64,000 bases of DNA from RGIG7179 sp051893555 (GTDB taxonomy: Bacteria > Bacillota > Clostridia > Peptostreptococcales > Anaerovoracaceae). Below are positions 58,319 through 64,000 of this stretch, piece after piece. The notes beneath the pieces are model-generated. The model saw only the letters and a list, made by a program, of their open reading frames with translations. It was not told the DNA's origin and searched no databases. The stretch is taken from contig JBJFHL010000016.1 of the NCBI GenBank assembly GCA_051893555.1, forward strand, positions 1-64,000, read 5' to 3'. Every line of letters begins with the position of its first letter. Position 1 is the first letter of the stretch. Both the position numbers and the translations under genes were made by a program.

Positions 58319-59997
58319 GGCTTACCTCCTGGCAGGGCCGGATTGACCCAGACCGTCCGGTTGCCGGTGAAAATCACCATGCCCGGTTTGGCACCGGCCG
58401 GCTTCTTTACGTTCCGTACCGGCACATAGTCCACCGGCACGTTTTCCGAGGTCCTGGCTTTGCTGTGGTAGGCAGCGATGGCAGCGGCTTCGAAGATATC
58501 CTGTTCCGACAGCTCCGCGCCGCCGCACTGGACGATGACGTGGGAACCGGGGATGTCCTTGGTATGCAGCCACATGTCCTTATTGCCTGCCAGCTTCAGG
58601 GTCAGGTAGTCGTTTTCTTTATTGTTTCGGCCCACCAGCACGGTGTACCCGCTGGTGAGGGTGTATTTGTACGGCGCCGGCTTGTATTTTTTTTCCCGGA
58701 AGCCGCCGGCCTGCTTGCGGCGGCGGACGTAGCCCGTCTCCACCAGTTCGGAACGGAGCGATTCGATTTCGTTCACATCATCGGTGTTTTCCAGATAGGA
58801 AAGGACCGATTCCAGATAATCGATTTCCTCCTGGTTTTCCGTCAGCTGAATCTGCTTTTCCTTCACGGCGGTTTTCGCCTTCCCATATTTCTTGAAATAG
58901 TGCTGGGCGTTTCTGGCCGCCGTCTGCTTCACATCCAGCGGAATGGTCACGGTGCTGCCGTCATAGTAGTTGATCACGTCCACCGACTTCATGCCCGGCT
59001 TCACCAGATGGAGGTTGGCCGTCAGCAGCTCGCCGAAAAGCCGCAGGTCTTCCGAGTTTTCGGCCTTCAGGATATCTTCCGAAAGGCGCTGCTTTTTCAG
59101 GTACATCTTGTCCAGAGCCGCGGTGACGGATTTTGTCAGGTCGTGGGCCTTCTGGCGCCCCCGGTTGGAGCTGGTTTTCTTATCAAAATAGAACTCCAGG
59201 GCACTGCTCAGATCGTCGAAGGTATGCACCTGGCAGCTGTCTTCGTACTCCGTCAGGGGCAGGATGTAGAACTCCTGCGGTGTGCTTGCGTCATCCAGAT
59301 ACACCCGGGGCGAGAGAGAAAGGGCCTGGACTGCGGATTTTGCGCCGTGGAAATAGGAAACACGGTCCTCCCGGAGGGCCAGCTCCTCGGCAAATGCCGG
59401 AGAAATCCCGCCCACTGCCCGGAGAATCGGCTTCCCGTCCGCCGGCAGCGCCGAAAGGGCTTCATCGGTGATGTCTTTGAACGGGGTTTTGTCCTGAGCC
59501 GGCGGATACTGGTAGATCAGGCCCGGCAAAATCTGCCGTACCCGGCTTGCATCGATGGAAACCCGTTTGATGGCGTCGATGATTTTGCCGGTGGAAATGT
59601 CGGTGAGGATGATGTTGCTGTGTTTGCCCATGATTTCGAAGATCAGCTTTTTGGACACGGAAAAGCCCAGCTCGTTGAGGGTCTCGATGCTGATCTCGAT
59701 GACGCGCTCGGAGCCGTGCTGCTGAATGTCGATGATGCGGCCCCCCTGCAGGTGCTTTCGGAGCAGCATGCAGAAGGCCAGCGGGGCAGGGGGATTGACC
59801 GGGTTTTCGGTGATGAAGTGGACCCGGGCGTGGGCGGAGCCGCAGGAGGCGTAGAGCTTGCGGTTTCCTTTTTTGGTGTGAATGTGGATGACCAGCTCAT
59901 CGGCCTCCGGCTGGTAGACTTTTTCGATTTTTCCCAGCAGGATGGTTTCCTGCAGTTCCCGGACCATGGCCCAGGTGACGAGTCCGTCGTATGCCAT
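58315..59997 (-). CDS. rqcH: RqcH/NFACT-family ribosome quality control protein
   Basis: Protein of 560 aa: NFACT-N (about 1-180), helix-hairpin-helix, long coiled coil (about 290-420) and C-terminal NFACT-R (WLHTKDIPGSHVIV). RqcH binds stalled 50S subunits and adds Ala tails. At the known D97-R98 site this protein reads E97-R98 (HGSERVIEI). The family was earlier annotated as fibronectin-binding. Confidence 0.88.
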   Translation of the reverse strand: MAYDGLVTWAMVRELQETILLGKIEKVYQPEADELVIHIHTKKGNRKLYASCGSAHARVHFITENPVNPPAPLAFCMLLRKHLQGGRIIDIQQHGSERVIEISIETLNELGFSVSKKLIFEIMGKHSNIILTDISTGKIIDAIKRVSIDASRVRQILPGLIYQYPPAQDKTPFKDITDEALSALPADGKPILRAVGGISPAFAEELALREDRVSYFHGAKSAVQALSLSPRVYLDDASTPQEFYILPLTEYEDSCQVHTFDDLSSALEFYFDKKTSSNRGRQKAHDLTKSVTAALDKMYLKKQRLSEDILKAENSEDLRLFGELLTANLHLVKPGMKSVDVINYYDGSTVTIPLDVKQTAARNAQHYFKKYGKAKTAVKEKQIQLTENQEEIDYLESVLSYLENTDDVNEIESLRSELVETGYVRRRKQAGGFREKKYKPAPYKYTLTSGYTVLVGRNNKENDYLTLKLAGNKDMWLHTKDIPGSHVIVQCGGAELSEQDIFEAAAIAAYHSKARTSENVPVDYVPVRNVKKPAGAKPGMVIFTGNRTVWVNPALPGGKP

Positions 59998-60029
59998 AAA
60001 TGGTAACTCCTTTTATGTGATGTTCTGAT

Positions 60030-61493
60030 TTATTTCATGTCTTTCAGGAAGGCTTTGTAGCCTTTCACTGCTTCGTAGACGTCGGCTTTGCTGGCCACTT
60101 CCATCGGGGCGTGCATGCAGAGCAGGGCTACGCCGCTGTCGATGACTTCCATACCGTAGACCGCTGCGATCCAGGCGATGGTGCCGCCGCCGCCCACGTC
60201 CACCCGGCCCAGTTCTGCGGTCTGGTATGCTGCCTGGTTGTCGTCGAAAACCTTTCGCAGCTGGGCCATGTACTCGGCGTTGGCATCGTTGGAACCGCTC
60301 TTTCCGCGGGAACCGGTGTATTTGCTGAAGACCAGGCCTTTGCCGAAGAAGGCGGCGTTTTTCTTTTCGTAGACTTCTGCGTACAGCGGGTCAAAGGCTG
60401 CATTGACGTCGGAGGACAGCATTTTGGAATTCTGCAGGCAGCGGCGTACGGACAGGGAGGAGGTCAGGCCGCAGAGTGCCAGCACTTCTGCCGTCATGTT
60501 TTCGAAATACCGGCTCTGCATGCCGCTGGCACCGCAGCTTCCGATTTCTTCCTTGTCCACCAGAATGCAGCAGGCGGTTCTGGCCGGGACATTTTCCATT
60601 TCCAGCATGGCTTTCAGGGAGGTGAAGGCGCAGATGCGGTCGTCATGACCATAGGCCAGGATCATGCTGCGGTCCAGGCCCAGTTCCCTTGCTCTTCCGG
60701 CCGGTACGATTTCCAGCTCGGCGGAGAGGAAGTCGTCTTCTTCCATGTCGTATTTTTCTTTCAGCAGCTGCAGGATGGCGGCTTTCACGCCTTCCTTCTG
60801 CTTTGCGGCGTCGTCGGCCTCAGCGGTTTCCTCTGCCTTGACGGCATCGGCCGCATCACTGGCCTTGACGGTTTCCTCTGCCTTGACGGCCGGCCGGCTG
60901 CCGATGAGAAGATCCAGCTTTTCTCCTTCGATGACCACGCTGGCCTTCTTTTCCATTTGCGCACCGCCCAGGTGAGGCAGCACGTCGGTGATGGTGAAGA
61001 CCGGATCGGTGTCTGCTTCTCCGATATTTACTTCAATGATTCTTCCATCTTTCCGGGCTACTACGCCGTGGATGGCCAGAGGAATGGTGACCCACTGGTA
61101 CTTCTTGATTCCGCCGTAGTAGTGGGTATCCAGATAGGCGAAGCCGTCGGCTTCATAGAGAGGATTTTGCTTCACATCCAGACGCGGTGAGTCGATGTGT
61201 GCCCCCAGAATGTTCATGCCTGCTTCCAGGTTTTCGGTGCCGATGTGATACAGGATCACGGTTTTTTCATTATATACGGCGTAGACCTTGTCGCCGGCCT
61301 GCAGCTGCCTGCCGTCCTTTACGGCCTCTGCCAGGTCGGTGTATCCGGCTTCCCGGGCCAGCTTCACCGAAAGGCGGGCAGCTTCCCGCTCGGTCTTAGC
61401 CTGATCCAGGCAGTCCATGTACCACCGGCAGGTCTGTTCCATTTCCTGTTTCTGTGTTTCGTCATAGATTTCCCAAACTGTTTTTTCGTTCAT
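60030..61493 (-). CDS. M18-family aspartyl aminopeptidase
   Basis: Protein of 487 aa. Metal-site motifs: GAHIDSPRLD, VDKEEIGSCG, YGHDDRICAF, and late LLCMHAPME. Removes acidic N-terminal residues from peptides. An Ala/Glu/Lys-rich insert with repeated VKAEET (about 205-240) is not typical. A minus-strand promoter is CTACAA/ATAGTA on the plus strand (61540-61545, 61517-61522). Confidence 0.9.
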   Translation of the reverse strand: MNEKTVWEIYDETQKQEMEQTCRWYMDCLDQAKTEREAARLSVKLAREAGYTDLAEAVKDGRQLQAGDKVYAVYNEKTVILYHIGTENLEAGMNILGAHIDSPRLDVKQNPLYEADGFAYLDTHYYGGIKKYQWVTIPLAIHGVVARKDGRIIEVNIGEADTDPVFTITDVLPHLGGAQMEKKASVVIEGEKLDLLIGSRPAVKAEETVKASDAADAVKAEETAEADDAAKQKEGVKAAILQLLKEKYDMEEDDFLSAELEIVPAGRARELGLDRSMILAYGHDDRICAFTSLKAMLEMENVPARTACCILVDKEEIGSCGASGMQSRYFENMTAEVLALCGLTSSLSVRRCLQNSKMLSSDVNAAFDPLYAEVYEKKNAAFFGKGLVFSKYTGSRGKSGSNDANAEYMAQLRKVFDDNQAAYQTAELGRVDVGGGGTIAWIAAVYGMEVIDSGVALLCMHAPMEVASKADVYEAVKGYKAFLKDMK

Positions 61494-61516
61494 TGTTCTG
61501 TATCCTTTCTATACGC

Positions 61517-61545
61517 ATAGTATGTTTTCCATTCGTGAACTACAA
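61517..61545 (-). promoter_or_regulatory. Promoter of the M18 aminopeptidase gene
   Basis: On the minus strand: TTGTAG, 17-nt spacer, TACTAT, 24 bp before the start codon at 61493. Confidence 0.55.
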
Positions 61546-61814
61546 ACTATTGTAACATATTTTCTGTACTCCGCAAAATTTTTTATCCGATGCCGGTGGA
61601 TTTTTTCACGAAAAGAAATAAGAACAGATTCATCCAAATCGAAGTGTTTTTCGCAAAAAAGGTTGAGTGAACCGGAGAAGAAACAGCATAACAAAATAGA
61701 ATTCGTTACATAAATGGCATAAAATGTATAAAAAATGAGGATTTTTGTTGGAAATCCTCATTTTGATGGAGATGAAGAGGAGACGGACTCACCCTTTTTT
61801 GCGTTTTTCCTTTC

Positions 61815-61868
61815 AATTTGGATGAATCAAATAATTTGGATGAATCACATAATTTGGATGAATCACAT
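61815..61868 (+). repeat. Three 18-bp tandem repeats extending the element end
   Basis: AATTTGGATGAATCA(A/C)AT units at 61815-61832, 61833-61850 and 61851-61868. Each contains the terminal ATTTGGATGA of the element arm, so the element end has been multiplied. Not CRISPR-like (no spacers). Confidence 0.85.
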
Positions 61869-61904
61869 ATGGAATATGGGTGGGTCGACTTATTTCACGA
61901 AACA

Positions 61905-61937
61905 AAAACCGGGCCAACGCGTTGCGTCAGCCCGGTT
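61905..61937 (-). terminator. Terminator of the aminotransferase gene (minus strand)
   Basis: On the minus strand AACCGGGC...GCCCGGTT is followed by T5. It coincides with the tail of the dispersed element. Confidence 0.75.
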
Positions 61938-61987
61938 GAACCGATGGGCATCCCGGGAGTTGGAAACACCCCGGCTTTTTTTCAATG

Positions 61988-63181
61988 TTATTTCCGATAG
62001 CTGTCGATCATGGCCTGGAAGGCAGGCAGGCTGCGGCGGATCATGGCGTTGGACACGCAGTAGGACAGGCGCATGTAGCCGTCGCACTCGAATTCTTCCC
62101 CCGGAACCACCAGCAGATTGTGTTCCAACTTGGCTTTCTGGGAGAAGGCGCGGCCGTCGCCATTGGGAGCTTCCACGAAGAGGTAGAAGGCGCCGTCCGG
62201 TTTCGCGCAGCGGTATCCCATGGCGGTAAGGGAATCGTACAGCAGCGTCCGGTTTTCGTCATAGGCCGCCAGATCCGGCATTTCGTTTACGCACCGTTCG
62301 ATGACCTTCTGCAGGAGGGTCGGTGCACAGACATGTCCGTTGGCTCGAGATGCACCGGCCACAGCGTTCAGCACATCAGCCCCATCGGCACAGGTGTCCG
62401 GTACGCAGACATAGCCGATACGCTCGCCCGGCAGGGACAGACTCTTGGACCAGGAATAGCAGACGATGGTATTGTCATAGATGGTCGGAATGAACGGCAC
62501 CTTTACGCCGCCGTAGACCAGTTCACGGTACGGCTCATCTGCAATGATGTAGATCGGATGGCCGAATTCCTGTCCCTTGGCAGTAAGAATCGCAGCCAGT
62601 TTCTGCAGCGTTTCTTCCGTATAGACGACGCCGGACGGGTTGTTCGGTGAGTTGATGATGATGGCCTGGGTGTTTGCCGTGATACGGGTCTCCACTTCTG
62701 CCAGGTTGATCTGGAACTGCTGGCGGTCCGCAGGGACGACCACGAATTTCGCACCGTTTTTCTCAACAAAAGGTTTATACTCCGGGAAGTACGGTGCCAC
62801 TGCCATGATTTCGCTGTCCGGGTTTACTGCCAGTGCTTTGATGGCAGAGATCAGAGCAGGTGCCGCACCGCAGGTGATAAACAGATTGCGGGCCTGAATG
62901 GATGTACCGAAGCGGCGGTTCAGGTTGTCTGCGATAGCCTGACGGGTTGCGTCGAAACCGCCTGCCATGGAGTAGCCGTGGACGGCGATGGAGTCTGTAT
63001 CCTGCAAAATCTCACAGATCGCCTGGTTGACGGCGGCCGGTGCGGGGATGCTGGGATTTCCCAGCGTATAGTCAAATACGTTTTCCGGGCCGATGACTTT
63101 CGCCTGCTGCAGACCGTAAGCGAAAAGCTCACGAATCACAGAAGGAGAACTGCCCAGCTGCTGCATTGTCTGATTTACCAT
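61988..63181 (-). CDS. PLP-dependent class I/II aminotransferase
   Basis: Protein of 397 aa starting at 63181 behind AGGAGG (the ORF continues upstream to 63331 without a site). Class I fold: YTLGNPSIPAP, NSPNNPSGVVY, CYSWSKSLSLPGERIGY (PLP Lys in SWSKS). Close to aspartate/alanine-type aminotransferases; substrate cannot be assigned. Confidence 0.92.
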   Translation of the reverse strand: MVNQTMQQLGSSPSVIRELFAYGLQQAKVIGPENVFDYTLGNPSIPAPAAVNQAICEILQDTDSIAVHGYSMAGGFDATRQAIADNLNRRFGTSIQARNLFITCGAAPALISAIKALAVNPDSEIMAVAPYFPEYKPFVEKNGAKFVVVPADRQQFQINLAEVETRITANTQAIIINSPNNPSGVVYTEETLQKLAAILTAKGQEFGHPIYIIADEPYRELVYGGVKVPFIPTIYDNTIVCYSWSKSLSLPGERIGYVCVPDTCADGADVLNAVAGASRANGHVCAPTLLQKVIERCVNEMPDLAAYDENRTLLYDSLTAMGYRCAKPDGAFYLFVEAPNGDGRAFSQKAKLEHNLLVVPGEEFECDGYMRLSYCVSNAMIRRSLPAFQAMIDSYRK

Positions 63182-63218
63182 TTTTGGTGACCTCCTGATG
63201 TATGTATTGGTAAGTTTT

Positions 63219-63265
63219 CTGAATATTATATTCAGTAGTATAGCACAATCTGGCGGGAAGGACAA
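63219..63265 (-). promoter_or_regulatory. Promoter and palindrome before the aminotransferase gene
   Basis: On the minus strand: TTGTCC (63260-63265), 17-nt spacer, TATACT (63237-63242). CTGAATA-TTA-TATTCAG (63219-63235) lies directly after the -10, a repressor-type position. Confidence 0.6.
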
Positions 63266-63291
63266 GCGGCTGGGGAAAATGGCGGAATATC

Positions 63292-63320
63292 TTGCTATTT
63301 TCTGTGGTTTCATGTAAAAT
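63292..63320 (+). promoter_or_regulatory. Promoter of the yicC-like gene
   Basis: TTGCTA (63292-63297), 17-nt spacer, TAAAAT (63315-63320); start codon 63373. Confidence 0.6.
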
Positions 63321-63372
63321 GTAGAAAGCAATCATACGCAAAAAACAGAAGAAAAGAAACGAGGAAAACGGT

Positions 63373-64000
63373 ATGATCAAAAGTATGACAGGCTTCGGAA
63401 GAGGCGAATATTCGGACGGAAAGCGGAATATCATCGTGGAGATCAAATCGGTGAACCACCGCTATTCCGACATTACGGTAAAGATGCCGAGACGATATGC
63501 CTTTGCGGAGGACAAGGTGAAGAGCGCAGTAAAGGAAAAACTGCGCCGCGGAAAAGTGGATGTTTCCATTCTGGTGGAAAACATCACCGAAAACGATGTG
63601 AACATCAAGCTCAATGAAATGCTGGCCAAGCAGTATTTTGACAATCTGAAACAGCTCCAGGATCAGTTCGACGTATCCGGAGACATATCCCTGCAGTTTC
63701 TGGCGTCCCTGCCGGATGTGATGAAGGCGATCCCGGATGTGGAAGACGAAGAAGAGATTACGAAAGCCATTCTGATTCCGACCGCCCAGGCTGCAGCCAA
63801 CCTGGAAGAAATGCGGGCAGTAGAAGGACAGAAGCTGGCAGAAGACCTGATCGCCAAGGGCGAAAACATCAAGGCGATTCTGGACAAAATCGCAGAGCGG
63901 GCACCGCTGGTTGCCGTGGCGTATACCGAGAAACTGCGTGCCCGGATCACAGAACTGATCGGCAGCAGCGTACAGGTGCCGGAAGACCGGATTTTGGTGG
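63373..64000 (+). CDS. yicC: YicC/YloC-family endoribonuclease-like protein (cut by window edge)
   Basis: Incomplete: 209 codons from ATG 63373 to the edge of the window. Begins MIKSMTGFGRGE, the family hallmark, followed by VEIKSVNHRY. YicC proteins are RNases or RNase adaptors that act in RNA turnover. The C-terminal part with the conserved catalytic region lies outside. Confidence 0.93.
   Translation, partial: MIKSMTGFGRGEYSDGKRNIIVEIKSVNHRYSDITVKMPRRYAFAEDKVKSAVKEKLRRGKVDVSILVENITENDVNIKLNEMLAKQYFDNLKQLQDQFDVSGDISLQFLASLPDVMKAIPDVEDEEEITKAILIPTAQAAANLEEMRAVEGQKLAEDLIAKGENIKAILDKIAERAPLVAVAYTEKLRARITELIGSSVQVPEDRILV

Larger units (their letters stand above)
61630..61937. repeat. Dispersed repeat element, copy 2
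   Basis: Left arm 61630-61667 (TCATCCAAATCGAAG...CAAAAAAGGTTGAG), right arm 61788-61825 (CTCACCCTTTTTTGCG...AATTTGGATGA). A perfect 13-bp internal hairpin (61732-61744 with 61752-61764) sits where copy 1 has a weaker, different-sequence hairpin. The tail (61899-61937) forms a 12-bp stem, GGGCTGACGC/GCGTTGGCCC on the minus strand. Confidence 0.8.

Noticed and set aside
58213..60006. Long plus-strand ORF opposite the rqcH gene
   Set aside because: It mirrors the true minus-strand gene, lacks family features and a ribosome site; codon pattern and NFACT motifs support the minus strand.
61815..61868. CRISPR-like array from the 18-bp repeats (also the 15-bp repeats at 47417-47476)
   Set aside because: Units follow each other without spacers, are too short, and no cas gene is present.
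61735..62229. ORF with repeated IWMNHI across the 18-bp repeats
   Set aside because: Composed of repeat element DNA and the antisense of the aminotransferase gene; no ribosome site and no homology seen.
1..64000. tRNA or rRNA genes, prophage or IS transposases
   Set aside because: No cloverleaf-type or rRNA-like segments, no integrase, transposase or phage structural genes were found in any gap.

Overview
The window looks like a chromosomal segment of an anaerobic Gram-positive member of the Bacillota (Clostridia/Eubacteriales type), moderately GC-rich with AT-rich intergenic regions. Supporting evidence: SepF/YggT/DivIVA division genes, YlxM-Ffh-RpsP-KhpA-RimM-TrmD order, an LPXTG-type adhesin, DegV/DhaL proteins, strong Shine-Dalgarno sequences, a TupABC tungstate transporter and tungsten/molybdenum cofactor genes. 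I cannot name a species. I see no tRNA, rRNA, CRISPR array, prophage or transposase gene.

Layout. 1-1.8 kb: HipB/HipA-like pair with a consensus promoter. 1.9-6.5 kb: SppA-like protease, a small unknown protein and a large cell-wall-anchored Cna_B-type adhesin. 6.6-12.8 kb: a BTAD-type regulator (minus) divergent from a secreted transglutaminase-like protein and a compact type IV-pilus-like operon (PilC/GspF, four small pilin-like or membrane proteins, PilT-type ATPase). 12.8-19.6 kb: DhaL/FakA-like protein divergent from DegV, a methyltransferase-like membrane protein, a GH3-family protein and a GAF/GGDEF-like/HD-GYP protein. 19.6-26.8 kb: GntR regulator divergent from a probable arginine-derivative catabolic locus (DDAH-like hydrolase, YfcC-type transporter, M20 amidohydrolase, deiminase-like enzyme, RocB-like peptidase). 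26.8-35.2 kb: translation, secretion, RNA-modification and cell-division genes. 35.3-49.6 kb: flavin reductase, two alpha/beta hydrolases and a W/Mo-cofactor cluster (moaC, mogA-MOSC fusion, moaA, MOSC, tupABC, moeA, moeA-PBP) interrupted by a nuclease-fold gene and by a repeat element. 49.6-57.1 kb: two-component system, MacB-type ABC exporter with a CARDB-like exported protein, and an RlmA-type methyltransferase. 57.4-63.2 kb (minus): LysR regulator, RqcH/NFACT protein, M18 aminopeptidase and aminotransferase. Right edge: start of a YicC-family gene.

How the parts work together. The tup genes would import tungstate for the adjacent cofactor genes. The two-component system probably controls the exporter beside it, because 10-bp-phased CTTAAGA repeats lie just upstream of the exporter genes. 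The GntR regulator probably senses the substrate of the arginine-like locus, because TATACAATAT boxes recur in the divergent promoter region.

Most interesting non-coding structures: (1) a roughly 300-bp dispersed element present twice (43002-43298 and 61630-61937) with 38-bp imperfect terminal inverted repeats and covarying internal hairpins, one copy splitting tupA from tupB; (2) a 230-nt structured leader before tupA with a long A-bulged stem, two terminator-like hairpins and an SD-overlapping hairpin, a candidate metal- or cofactor-responsive RNA; (3) an AT-rich segment bounded by exact GGACGCCAAA inverted repeats at 57131-57388; (4) tandem repeats inside moeA and other housekeeping genes.
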